Origin: Rapana venosa
Taxonomy: Eukaryota > Mollusca > Gastropoda > Neogastropoda > Muricidae
NCBI GenBank assembly: GCA_028751875.1
Contig: CM054145.1
Span: 49,747,066 to 49,811,065 of the forward strand
DNA: 64,000 nt
Direction: 5' to 3'
This document shows positions 41,838 through 48,484 of this stretch, one piece after another (position 1 is the stretch's first letter; every line of letters starts with the position of its first letter). The position numbers and the translations under genes are program-made. The notes under the pieces were generated by a model. The model was not told where the DNA came from, did no database searches, and saw only the letters and a program-made list of their open reading frames with translations.

Positions 41838-43089
41838 GATAGAATAAATTTCTCCGACATCCTTGGCGAGAGCAATCCACAAATACTTGAAAAAGGTTAT
41901 AAGGGAACACTTGCTGGATGCATTTCATTCTGATGATGTCTTTAGTTATGGATTAGTAATTTTACAGACTAAGTAACTTAGTATTTAGTAACTAGTACTC
42001 AGTACTAGTAGTAGTACAAGTAGTAGTGGGTTTACTGAGACTACTGACAGACTCTGAGACTGGACTTTTCAGTTGTCAGCTGACCTGAGACAGTGAGAGC
42101 AATAGTATCCATTGGCAATTGTCACAGAGGAAGTTGGGCAATTTTCTTTAGCAACAGAAAATCAGAATGCTAATCATGTACAGACTTTTTTTTTTAAGTT
42201 AATTAATCACTCTAATGACATTAGCTATCCAATGTGGCTGAGCACTTCAAAATTATAAAGAGATCATGCAAACAGGCATGTAATTATCTGTTCTATTTTA
42301 CAACTCAAACTTCCTAAAGTTTCAAAACCTTACCAATAACAACAGTCATCTCAGATGAATCATTCATAATTATTTCATGGTTATGGTACAGCATTGAGTA
42401 AAGTACTAAATTATAAAAAGCATGAGATGCTCACAGTCATAAATATATGTGTGTCTAAAACAACATAATTTTGCTCTTTAGTTCGTTGTGATTTTTAAAA
42501 AAAACAACTTCTGTCAATATTCACAGCATACATCAATGTATAGTATAACTTATAAGTCTATAAAACGATGTAGTTTGTTTTTACTTTAGTGTGTTGCGGT
42601 TTTTCATGCTTTTCGATCTTAATAACTTTTGTCAATTCACTACAATCAGAATTAAGAATGTAAAATATTCAACTGCAGCAAAGAGATATGCATTTTCAAC
42701 AAAATATATGCTGCCGTATCCAGGTAACGAACGTTATGGTATAAACCGATAAACTGATGTTCTCAAACATTTCTACAGATACACTCTTGTACCAGTTTAT
42801 GATGTGTGAACGCTGATCTGCACACACTCCGCCACTTATAATAAACGTGACCGGGCTGCCTAAAAATCACTGTTTTAATCAAACTGTACGTCACTTGAAT
42901 GCTATCTGCACAGCGTTGCCAAAGGAACGGCTGCCAGATAACAGGCTGGAACTTCACGTAAAATATGCAATGAACTGCCATATTGAAAAGTGAAATGCAA
43001 ATCTACCTTCCATAGATACCATCCGTTATCTTGCTCCGTTTCAGTGGTCTTCGTATTTTACCGCAGTCAACATTCCGCGGCCTCTTCAT
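12387..43089 (-). CDS. MACO1: Macoilin (MACO1/TMEM57), complete 12-exon gene
   Basis: Macoilin is a conserved multipass ER-membrane protein; its C. elegans form is needed for normal neuronal excitability. Twelve coding exons join in phase: 43007-43089, 34294-34435, 33118-33244, 32037-32166, 31198-31264, 24603-24699, 23275-23743, 20977-21135, 19775-19957, 14599-14719, 13697-13871 and 12387-12607. The product is about 657 residues (human 664). Residues 1-28 are the basic N terminus ([20 protein letters not shown]). Residues 29-183 are the membrane region, with [37 protein letters not shown] and [10 protein letters not shown] all matching vertebrate macoilin. Residues 216-372 are a low-complexity acidic and serine-rich linker. 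Residues 373-610 are coiled coil ([27 protein letters not shown]), and the C terminus is [16 protein letters not shown]. All internal introns have GT donors and AG acceptors. Intron 1 exceeds 8.5 kb, and introns 5 and 9 hold nested transposons. Confidence 0.96.
12868..12985 (-). mobile_element. CR1/L2-like LINE, short 3' end fragment
   Basis: A TAATAATA-type simple tail is followed by a decayed version of the LINE 3' end seen intact at 45800 and 56960 (AAATCAAAGCGCTTGCATTC, CATGCAACCAAT). Confidence 0.6.
13111..13392 (+). mobile_element. tRNA-derived SINE (SINE-C, Meta/Deu-like central domain)
   Basis: The head has an A-box-like TGGTCGAGTGGTTTAGG and a B box GGTTCGATCCC. A core with GTGTCCTTGGGAAAGACACT and a pyrimidine-rich segment up to GGGTACCAGC follows, then a 3' body ending TCTGGCTCGAAAGAACATAC. 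The core resembles the central domain shared by many metazoan SINEs. It lies in macoilin intron 11, between exons 11 and 12. Confidence 0.75.
13697..13871 (-). CDS. MACO1: MACO1 coding exon 11
   Basis: Acceptor GTGCAG, donor GTCAGT. Residues 527-584. It contains [20 protein letters not shown] and [11 protein letters not shown], matching vertebrate macoilin. The donor is the only one in the gene with a C at +3. It was chosen because it alone gives the phase-1 exit needed by exon 12. Confidence 0.93.
14599..14719 (-). CDS. MACO1: MACO1 coding exon 10
   Basis: Acceptor TGACAG, donor GTAAGG. It completes Arg486 and encodes [20 protein letters not shown] through LLDREAQ (residues 487-526), coiled coil. 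Confidence 0.95.
14960..15300 (+). mobile_element. SINE-A, full-length type
   Basis: Head with GGGACAGATCTGGTCAGAAC and B box GGTTCGATTCCC. The body carries GAGTTAACATCAGTGC, AGTCCTTTGGATGAGACTAT and GGAACAGATGACAGAATTTA, ending in CTTATTCCATTATCCTTGAT. It lies in macoilin intron 9, upstream of exon 10. Confidence 0.75.
16000..16345. repeat. Dispersed repeat family D, copy 1
   Basis: Segments such as CTGTCATATGAGCGAAAATG, AAAAAAGGCAGGAGAATGGA and CTAGCACAGAATTTC-like sequence recur in the same order at 34600-34930. Parts recur at 50280-50420 and 61600-61810. No coding capacity or clear terminal repeats were seen. Confidence 0.6.
16731..19368. mobile_element. Non-autonomous piggyBac-like element (TTAA target), split by another transposon
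   Basis: The ends are CCCTTTGCTGGGCATAG on the left and its inverse TGTGCCCAGCAAAGGG on the right. TTAA lies on both sides (16727-16730 and 19369-19372). TIRs starting CCCT with TTAA duplication are typical of piggyBac; Kolobok elements also use TTAA. Without the insert at 17299-18867 the element is about 1.07 kb and has no transposase. It lies in macoilin intron 9. Confidence 0.82.
17299..18862. mobile_element. Non-autonomous DNA transposon T1, copy 1 (5-bp duplication TATTT)
   Basis: The termini are CAGGGTTCATACAGA and, inverted, TGTACGAACCCTG. TATTT is duplicated at 17294-17298 and 18863-18867. Both ends carry repeated AGGGCTTTTTAGGG subterminal motifs. It is about 1.56 kb, has no recognisable transposase, and is nested inside the piggyBac-like element. 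The CAGGG ends suggest a hAT relative with 5-bp duplications, but this is not proven. Confidence 0.82.
19775..19957 (-). CDS. MACO1: MACO1 coding exon 9
   Basis: Acceptor TTGCAG, donor GTGAGT. It completes Lys425 and encodes [20 protein letters not shown] through [13 protein letters not shown] (residues 426-485), the coiled coil followed by the Ala-rich block characteristic of macoilin. Confidence 0.96.
20977..21135 (-). CDS. MACO1: MACO1 coding exon 8
   Basis: Acceptor TTTCAG, donor GTGAGT. It completes Arg372 and encodes [20 protein letters not shown] through NENLQN (residues 373-424), the first C-terminal coiled coil. Confidence 0.96.
21862..22211 (-). mobile_element. SINE-A, minus orientation
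   Basis: In plus-strand order: TTGAGGATAATGGAATAAGC, the body with AGCAGAACAGGATTTAACG, then the head with B box as GGAAATCGAACCCGGG and a final CTAGGTTATCCTGTCCCC. It lies in macoilin intron 7. Confidence 0.75.
23275..23743 (-). CDS. MACO1: MACO1 coding exon 7 (acidic/serine-rich linker)
   Basis: Acceptor TTTCAG, donor GTGAGT. The exon encodes 155 residues rich in Ser, Lys and Glu ([35 protein letters not shown] acidic motif, [17 protein letters not shown]). It corresponds to the poorly conserved disordered linker of macoilin, in which [10 protein letters not shown] parallels the vertebrate EIEYMEN motif. Confidence 0.95.
23850..23921. repeat. (GA)n microsatellite
   Basis: An uninterrupted AG repeat of about 35 units lies in macoilin intron 6, just upstream of exon 7 on the gene strand. 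Confidence 0.95.
24603..24699 (-). CDS. MACO1: MACO1 coding exon 6
   Basis: Acceptor TTACAG, donor GTACGT. Residues 184-215. It contains [20 protein letters not shown], the start of the cytoplasmic region and highly conserved in macoilin. Confidence 0.96.
24940..25829 (-). mobile_element. RTE-like non-LTR retrotransposon, 3' half (zinc finger and C-terminal tail)
   Basis: Minus-strand frames encode [19 protein letters not shown], then a Cys/His cluster [19 protein letters not shown] with WCHKRC and a C-x2-C pair. [12 protein letters not shown] and [11 protein letters not shown] follow. These are typical of a reverse-transcriptase polyprotein downstream of the catalytic core, with an inserted PHD/RING-like zinc finger. 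Frame breaks show it is dead. It continues at 29481-30145, beyond an inserted LINE. Confidence 0.82.
25830..27572 (-). mobile_element. CR1/L2-like LINE copy A, 3' part
   Basis: The 3' tail is TAATAATAATAA on the plus strand at 25830. Minus-strand frames match LINE copies B and [37 protein letters not shown], and [20 protein letters not shown] near 27440. It has many frame breaks. It is interrupted after 27572 by transposon T1 and resumes at 29202. Confidence 0.85.
27573..29196. mobile_element. Non-autonomous DNA transposon T1, copy 2 (5-bp duplication TGAGT)
   Basis: It has the same termini as copy 1 (CAGGGTTCATACAGA and TGTACGAACCCTG) and TGAGT duplicated at 27568-27572 and 29197-29201. LINE copy B at 47411-47425 shows the uninterrupted site GATGAGTTTACT, which confirms the insertion point. 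Length is about 1.62 kb. The interior is colinear with copy 1 and holds an expanded CA microsatellite near 28140-28175. Confidence 0.88.
29202..29480 (-). mobile_element. CR1/L2-like LINE copy A, 5' remnant
   Basis: This continues LINE copy A beyond transposon T1 and is colinear with 47420-47690 of copy B (ATTTCTTTCTCACTTGTCAG, GGAAGTTCAGAGTGG). The boundary with the surrounding RTE-like element lies near 29480. Confidence 0.8.
29481..30145 (-). mobile_element. RTE-like non-LTR retrotransposon, reverse-transcriptase core
   Basis: Minus-strand frames encode [60 protein letters not shown] and [20 protein letters not shown]. These are the fingers, A-domain aspartate, HQGS and YVDD blocks of a reverse transcriptase. 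At least two frameshifts make it non-functional. It is truncated at the 5' end near 30145, where a SINE begins. Confidence 0.85.
30146..30368 (-). mobile_element. SINE-A fragment, minus orientation
   Basis: In plus-strand order: AACAGGTTTTCCGTGTATGC, ATGTTCTGCATGCATTTG, GTCAGTACTGATGTTAACTT, and a degenerate head ending AAGGCTATCTTGCCCCC. Confidence 0.65.
31198..31264 (-). CDS. MACO1: MACO1 coding exon 5
   Basis: Acceptor TTTCAG, donor GTAAGT. The exon completes Cys161 and encodes [20 protein letters not shown] then RL (residues 162-183), the last membrane-associated block. Confidence 0.95.
31391..31730 (-). mobile_element. SINE-B, minus orientation
   Basis: The body is shared with SINE-A (AAAAGGCAGGACAGC, TGTTCTGTATGCATTC). 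It then carries the SINE-B head, seen on the plus strand as GGGAATTGAATCCAGAACC and ATCCTGCCACATTCC. It lies in macoilin intron 4, upstream of exon 5 on the gene strand. Confidence 0.7.
32037..32166 (-). CDS. MACO1: MACO1 coding exon 4
   Basis: Acceptor TTTTGCAG, donor GTATGT. The exon completes Glu118 and encodes [20 protein letters not shown] through DLCRPFAAH (to residue 160), ending with two bases of Cys161. Confidence 0.96.
32607..32676. repeat. (GT)n microsatellite
   Basis: About 35 perfect GT units in macoilin intron 3. Confidence 0.95.
33118..33244 (-). CDS. MACO1: MACO1 coding exon 3
   Basis: Acceptor TTGCAG, donor GTATGC. Residues 76-117 plus one base. It carries [20 protein letters not shown] and [20 protein letters not shown], membrane segments almost identical to vertebrate macoilin. 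Confidence 0.96.
34211..34254. repeat. (CA)n microsatellite next to macoilin exon 2
   Basis: About 21 CA units, ending 39 bases short of the exon-2 donor on the gene strand. Confidence 0.92.
34294..34435 (-). CDS. MACO1: MACO1 coding exon 2
   Basis: The acceptor TTTACAG completes the Ser codon and the donor is GTATGT. The exon encodes [19 protein letters not shown]... through [11 protein letters not shown] (residues 29-75), the first hydrophobic membrane segments. Confidence 0.96.
34600..34930. repeat. Dispersed repeat family D, copy 2
   Basis: Colinear with 16000-16345 (CTGTCATATGAGTGAAAATG, GGCAGGAGAATAAACC, CTAGCACAGAATTTCC, GGCATCCCCATGGGG). Confidence 0.6.
36780..37010. promoter_or_regulatory. 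CCAAT-rich, CpG-containing segment inside macoilin intron 1
   Basis: A moderately GC-richer island lies in an AT-rich intron, with CCAATCA at about 36918 and an inverted TTGGTCAATC at about 36969. A 70-codon open frame runs on the minus strand just downstream (36763-36551). This could be an alternative promoter, but nothing else supports it. Confidence 0.2.
37407..37427. repeat. Poly-G tract
   Basis: A G run of about 21 bases in macoilin intron 1. Confidence 0.9.
37578..38025 (-). mobile_element. SINE-A, minus orientation, with internally duplicated middle
   Basis: The block CACACAATGGCCTACTCTTC to TCATC-GAAGGACTTT occurs twice in direct order (37706-37815 and 37832-37935). The head with GAGATTCGAACCCAGG follows near 37999. 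The second block differs by several substitutions. Confidence 0.75.
38347..38406. repeat. (TA)n microsatellite
   Basis: About 30 TA units, fully self-complementary. Confidence 0.95.
39163..39244. repeat. (TC)n microsatellite
   Basis: About 40 TC units with a single CCTCC interruption. Confidence 0.95.
40296..40475. repeat. Compound microsatellite (GT)n, (GACA)n, (GT)n, (GCGT)n
   Basis: About 31 GT units are followed by four to five GACA units, a short GT/GA part and about eight GCGT units. Confidence 0.93.
41780..41834. repeat. (TA)n microsatellite
   Basis: About 27 TA units in macoilin intron 1. Confidence 0.95.
43007..43089 (-). CDS. MACO1: MACO1 coding exon 1
   Basis: The ATG is at 43089-43087. 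The exon encodes 27 residues plus two bases of Ser28 and ends at donor GTAGAT. It reads [20 protein letters not shown] then ITDGIYG, close to the macoilin N terminus in vertebrates. Confidence 0.95.
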
Positions 43090-43300
43090 ACTTTTGTCAA
43101 ATTCCGACCATCAATGGTCTCCCGATCTCTCCTTCGACAGAAACAGTCCTTCCTAATTATTATGACAGTCCTGGAAGTACTTCCTCGGCTTGATGTCCTT
43201 GCACATGCGCCATTGGTCATTTAGTTTAGACCGAAATGCATTTTGGGTACAGATAAAAAGTAAACATGGCGGTGATGTACTGATAGACAGGTCACCATCT
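43090..43300 (-). promoter_or_regulatory. Probable macoilin promoter / 5' UTR
   Basis: Immediately upstream of the macoilin ATG. It has a CCAAT box on the gene strand (complement of 43212-43216) directly beside an NRF1-like GCGCATGTGC (complement of 43201-43210). A YY1-like ACATGGCGG sits at 43264-43272. This set is typical of TATA-less housekeeping promoters. The exact start site is unknown. Confidence 0.45.
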
Positions 43301-44136
43301 GATGGCAACCTTGTGTGCGATTTTGACCTGAGGACTGAGCAAAAGAAAATGGGATATTAAATGCTGTTTTTTTCAACAGAAAGGCCTAATAATTAAAAAT
43401 AACAAAAGCTGACAAAATACTGAATGAACTAAAAGGAACAACTCTGCACACAATCTTAAAACTTTAAGAAGCTAGTATCATGAGTTGTCTCCCGAGATGT
43501 GGGTTCATTTTAAGAAAGAAACGCAAAGTAGCCCAACGCTTGATATTGTGAATAAATCTTCTCTTTGAGTAATATAAATGTTTCAACATTGTATACGAAT
43601 GTCTTAACTGGCAAAACACATGTAACTTCGTGGTGTTTTTTTTAACCACCATGGAAGTAGATGCTAAGCTTTGTAGGTTGAAGAATATAGCAGAAGAGAA
43701 TGAACACAGAAGCATCTCCTGAAAATCTAAGAATTTATTCACCCCAAGTCATGCCACACAATAGCCTACAATGGGAACTTGACAATGATGACACAAAAAC
43801 AGAAGTAAAGTTAAATCAGTGCTAGGCTTTGGAAGAGTGATGACTAATTCTTGCTAGAAGCAGTCATCACAGAAAGATATACTACTGCCTTGAACTGTGC
43901 AAATAAACAAAATAAAGATAAAGGTTTCTAAGTGTGTACTCTCCCCCCCCCCCCCCCTACTAAAAAAAAAAAAAAAATGAAGACTGAAGATATATCAGTC
44001 TAGAAAATGATGGACCAACCTGGCGCCCCCCCCACCCCCCAGCCCCCAACTAGGTCATGGGGCTGTTAGTGATGCCGAATAATTTTTTTTTCAGTTGAGA
44101 ACTTACAAACAAAAAAAAAAAAAAAAAAAAAAAAAT

Positions 44137-44218
44137 CGGCAGCGGTGGGATTCGAACCCACGCCTCCGAAGAGACTGGTGCCTTAAACCAGCGCCTTAGA
44201 CCGCTCGGCCACGCTACC
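44137..44218 (-). tRNA. tRNA-Leu (anticodon AAG)
   Basis: On the minus strand, acceptor GGTAGCG pairs with CGCTGCC. The A box is TGGCCGAGCGG. The anticodon arm CTGGT / TTAAGGC / ACCAG gives AAG. A long variable arm (TCTCTTCGGAGG region) marks the class II tRNA-Leu type, and the B box is GGGTTCGAATCCC. A run of more than 20 T on the minus strand follows as a Pol III terminator. The discriminator base is G, whereas eukaryotic tRNA-Leu normally has A. No intron. Confidence 0.93.
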
Positions 44219-44639
44219 TATTGACAATCTGGGATCAATTTATTGTACTTATTTCTTGTTTTTTAAAACTTTTTCTCAAGATTGATTCACTCTAGATTTC
44301 AATACAATAGTTCTTTCTAGTTTCTGAATGTTTATACAAAAGGTATTTCCAGCATATGTTAGTGGGTTTATTTATCTTCAGATCCTCGACTTTGAAGTGT
44401 GACCTTTCACAGAACATTGGAACATACCCATCAAGCTATATCTGTAGAACATGGGCCTAAGGTCCAGAGCAGTGAAACTCTGGCTTAGATGATCAATGGT
44501 GCTTGTCCCTAGCCTAAAAATAATAGGTTAGCTTAGCTCCACTGAGATACAATCAAACCAACAGGTTCAAAACAAACTGACAGCAAGAAGCAATGCATCT
44601 TGACTCTCAGTTAATATGTTGTTTCTTATCCACAAAAAG

Positions 44640-45010
44640 AATAATTGACTACACAAATAAACTCAATATCACAATAATGATGTTCAATGACCTCCAAAAC
44701 AGCAGAGGAAGCAGCTGCTATTTCGGAAATTGGGCAGAAATTTGATAATAGTGGAGATGCCTTGCCCACAGTATGTCCCCACTCTCTCAGCAAGTGGGCA
44801 TAGGGACAGTCATGTTGGAGATGTTCTCCAAAGGCCACCCACCCCCCCCCCCCCCCCCCCCCCCAAGGCTGCAGCATATAAGGACTGTGCAAGTCAGAGA
44901 GTCATAGTCATCACTAAAGACTAAGCTGTAAAGTGGAATTCCATGGATGGGAAAGCTACTGATCACACAGCCTCTCACTTTGCTGTTGCCCCCAGTGTCA
45001 ATGGTTTAAT
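44640..45010. repeat. Inverted dispersed repeat I, copy 1
   Basis: About 370 bp that recur in inverted orientation at 53925-54290. Shared blocks include GGAATTCCATGGATGGGAAA, CACAGTATGTCCCCACTCTC and GAAATTTGATA-type sequence. A poly-C tract (44843-44864) has expanded in this copy only. Function unknown. Confidence 0.7.
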
Positions 45011-45532
45011 CAAGAACTGTGATAGACCTAAACCCCAACAATAATGATAAAGACATGGTATTGATATAATAGGCCTTGTAGAATGGTAGCCTTTCAGCTA
45101 ACATTGTCTGGGGTCAGCATCTATAGCCTAGGGCCTAATGGACAGTTGACATCCTGTTGCTTGTTAGGCCTAGCCTATTTTGGGTGTGAATGTGGTGTGG
45201 TGTGTGTGTGTGGGTGGGTGCTGGTGGTGATGTGTGTGTGTGTGTTGTGGGTGCATGTGTGGTGTGTTCCATAATTATAGCAAGCATGGTGACATGGATG
45301 GAACCATAGTGGTCGAATAGGCCTATATGCTTGAGTAGATTAAACTCATTGTCATTTGAGATTTATGATAATTATCCACTTGACACAAGCCTTTACGTTT
45401 TGAGTGTACAAGGGTAAGAATATAAAAGACATCCCGAATTATTTCATGAGAAAAACGAAGGCACCTGTGGCGGAGAGGAGGGGAAATTGTGTCTACCGAC
45501 TTAGTGCATGTTTTTCGGAGATGACCCATGAC

Positions 45533-45614
45533 GGTAGCGTGGCCGAGCGGTCTAAGGCGCTGGTTTTAGGCACCAGTCTCTTCGGAGGCGTGGGTTCGAA
45601 TCCCACCGCTGCCA
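45533..45614 (+). tRNA. tRNA-Leu (anticodon TAG)
   Basis: Acceptor GGTAGCG pairs with CGCTGCC and the discriminator is A. The A box is TGGCCGAGCGG. The anticodon arm CTGGT / TTTAGGC / ACCAG gives TAG (UAG). It has a class II long variable arm and B box GGGTTCGAATCCC. A terminator of about 9-10 T follows one base after the gene. It is identical to the tRNA at 44137-44218 except for base 34 and the discriminator. Confidence 0.96.
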
Positions 45615-45741
45615 GTTTTTTTTTTTCCCCCATCATTAAAAAAATAATGTGAATTTTCACAAAATTTTAATGAAAAACATATAATCGTACACATACATAC
45701 ACTAATATAATGATTATGACTAATTTTTATTTGTATGCCTA

Positions 45742-45782
45742 GGATGGAAGGTGGCAGGACAGTTTAGACTTTCATCTGCCTA
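45742..45782 (+). mobile_element. SINE-B head, left piece split off by LINE copy B
   Basis: It reads GGAAGGTGGCAGGACAGTTT and then CATCTGCCTAA, where intact copies continue CAAGTAAAC. The continuation AAGTAAACC is at 47798, on the other side of the LINE. Confidence 0.8.
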
Positions 45783-47797
45783 ATAATAATAATAATAATA
45801 ATATATGGAATTTATATAGCGCTGAATCTTGTAAAAAACAAACAAATCCAAGCCCTTGCACTCAATCATCTACAGGCATGCAACTCTCCCCAAACACAAC
45901 CAGCAACAGACCCCAAATCCATGCGCGCGCACTACGCACGCACACGCACGCACACACACACACACACAGGAACAACACCCAGAAGGGAAAGACAGCTGCC
46001 GAAAACCAGGGACAGACACGTGGGGGGAAAGCCCCAGGCAGGAAACAAGCGTGCCCTGAGGCTGGGACCCGAAGGAACCAAGCGAAGGCCCCCAACCAAG
46101 CGAAAGAGGGAGGCCACCCCAGGCGGATGGACCAGAAACAGAGAAGGAGCAACGGCCAACAGTGGCCTGCCCGAACCCCCGGTGCCCGAAAGCACAAAGC
46201 ATCCGAGGCCGAACGAAGGGAACGGGAGGGAGTGTACAGGTGAAGACAGCCACAGAGACAAGAGGGTGCAGACCCGTGGAGACATCCAAAACAGAGGGCA
46301 TCGACAGGCAACCATCAAGAGACTGCAGAAGAGGAGCGACGTGCCCAGACCTCCTCCCTCCCAGGACCAGCCGAGCCGCGAACCCCGCATGCGCCGAAGA
46401 GAGTGGACAGACGACGCCGGCAGGCCAGCCAAGAGAACTACAGCAGTCTAAACGTGAAAGAACGAGACAAGCCGGAAGCTGCACCAGTGGACAGACACCC
46501 GTGAAATGCGCCCATGCGCTGCAACCGAGAGCAGCAAGACTGGCAGGTCTGGGCGATGAATCCCCCCACAGAGAGCGCGCTGCCAAGAACTACTCCCAAA
46601 CACCTCACAGAGCCGGACAAAGGAACTGACGCATTGCCGAACTCCACTGAAGTCTTTGTGATAGAGGAAAGTCCATGCTGGGTCCCCACGAGCATGGCCT
46701 CGGTTTTATCGGCACCAAGCTGCAACCCGCTCCAAGTCATCCAGTCCTGAATGTCCTGAAGGCAGCAGGACACACCTGCCAGGAGGGAAGGCAAGCCTTC
46801 AACAGCATCGCTGCACCGAAGCTGAGCACCATCAGCACAGAAATGACGACCAATAGGGTGGTTGTTTATTATATGTGAGAGTGGAGCAGTGTAGAGAGAA
46901 CAGGGCCCAGGACTGATCCCTGCGGGACTCCACATTCCATTTTGACAGGTTTTGATTGAATTTTGTTTACAATAACTTTCTGGAACCAGTCTGTGAGGTA
47001 TGAAGTAAACCAGGTGAGGGCTGTGCCATTAATACCAAACGTATTTTGGAGGCGAGAAAGAAGAATTGAGTGATCTATGGTATCAAAGGCTGCAGATAAG
47101 TCAAGAAGAGTGAGGAGGGAGATTTTTCCTGCATCAGAAGCAAGTAGAAGTGTATCTAAAGTATGGACTAGGGTGGTTTCGGTGCTGTGGTTGGGGCGAT
47201 AGGCAGACTGAAAAGTGGGAAGAAGATCATTGGAATGAAGGTGACTGTTGAGCTGTTTGAGAACAACTTTTTCTAGTACTTTAGAGACAAAGGGTAAGTT
47301 TGAGACAGGCCTGTAATTCTTCAGAATGTTGGGATCGAGGTCATGCTTTTTCAGTAGAGGTGTGACTATTGCTGTTTTAAGAGCTGATGGAAAATTTCCT
47401 GACTGAAGAGATGAGTTTACTATTTTAGTGATAATAGGCACAAGTTGTGGAAGGCATTGTGAGAAAACAGGAGCAGGTATGGGATCAAGGTCGCATGATT
47501 TTATAGTCATTTCCTTCAGAGTTGTCATGATTTCTTTTTCACTTGTGGGATGGAAGGAAAAGAGAGGAGTGCCAGTGAACTGGGGGTCAGGAGGCGCAGG
47601 CTGGAATTGAGTTTGATCAAGTCTGGAGCGTATGTTTCGAACTTTGTCTGAAAAGAAGGCAGAAAATATGGATGGAAGTTCAGACAGGCTGTGGGTGTTA
47701 GGCAGAGGAGTTGTTTTTGCAGATCCAAGGAGATTTGAGGTGAGGAAAAAAAGAGATTTTATGGATGTAGCACAGAGAATTTGGGAAGAGTAGTAAT
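45783..47797 (-). mobile_element. CR1/L2-like LINE copy B with A-to-G hypermutated 3' half
   Basis: Non-LTR retrotransposon inserted in a SINE, with TAATAATAA at its 3' end. The unaltered 5' half (46860-47790) encodes [39 protein letters not shown] and [12 protein letters not shown], all reverse-transcriptase blocks. A 7-bp loss near 46899 relative to copy C breaks the frame. From about 46857 down to 45870 nearly every T in TT or TA context in copy C is C here. The catalytic YADD has become CADG, and Lys/Asn/Tyr/Thr/Ile codons have become Gly/Ser/Cys/Ala/Val. The element is truncated at the 5' end and dead. Confidence 0.9.
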
Positions 47798-48125
47798 AAG
47801 TAAACCATGAGGTTCTGAGTTTGTTTCCCAGCCTCGCTCTTTCTTCCCAGTTTGATGGGAAAATCAAAATGAATGTCAAGTCTGTGGGAGGAGACTCTAG
47901 ACCAATTGGACCTGTGTGCTTACTGACTTGTGCATGTCAAAAGAACCCACAACAGATGAAAATTGGAACCAGAAGGGCAACTCAACTGTTTTAGAAAAAT
48001 TGTTAAGTCCAATTCCTTACTGTTTTCCTGAAGTCAGAATGTGGCTACCTTAATGGCGGGCAAAAAATCGGTCACATGCAAAAAAATCTCGCCATTGGTG
48101 AACCTGGAGCTCTAGCCAAGGAATG
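47798..48125 (+). mobile_element. SINE-B, right piece
   Basis: It continues the head at 45742-45782: GAGGTTCTGAGTTTGTTTCC, CTTTCTTCCCAGTTTGATGG, then the 3' body GTCAGAATGTGGCTACC to GAGCTCTAGCCAAGGAATG. Confidence 0.8.
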
Positions 48126-48460
48126 AAAAATAAAAAGTGATGAGCACAGGCACAAACCTCAACTCACATTTCAGAGACCCAGTTAAATAATCTTTACAAA
48201 ACAAGCTCTTATATTCAGGCAGCGTTTTATGGAACAAGGCCCCAAGAAGTTTAAAATGTATCAAAAAACAAAAATCAGTTCAAGACACAGCTGAAAAATC
48301 ATTTAATGCATAACTGTTTAGGAATTGACTTACAAGTCAAATAACCATGCTTAAATGAAATGCATCAGCACTTTCAACATTCCCTAAACATGTTTCAGTT
48401 GTGATTGCTGTGACTGGAAATATTACACTGTTGCATGTTGTGTATGTGTATGGAGATGAG

Positions 48461-48484
48461 GGGGGGGGGGGGGGGGGGGGGGGG
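48461..48484. repeat. Poly-G tract
   Basis: A G run of about 24 bases, followed by GA repeats. A complementary poly-C run lies at about 48641-48659. Confidence 0.9.

Larger units (their letters stand above)
38410..43006. other. Macoilin intron 1, proximal part; no other gene seen
   Basis: AT-rich sequence holding a (TC)n block at 39163-39244 and TGGTG-type repeats at 39612-39681. It also has a compound (GT)n/(GACA)n/(GCGT)n locus at 40296-40475 and (TA)n at 41780-41834. No recognisable coding or transposon sequence was found between them. Confidence 0.5.

Noticed and set aside
45878..46629. Plus-strand frames of 120-176 codons and minus-strand frames of 150-240 codons, GC-rich
   Set aside because: They are a by-product of T-to-C hypermutation removing stop codons in LINE copy B. 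The minus-strand frame is a recoded reverse transcriptase, and the plus-strand frames are antisense to it.
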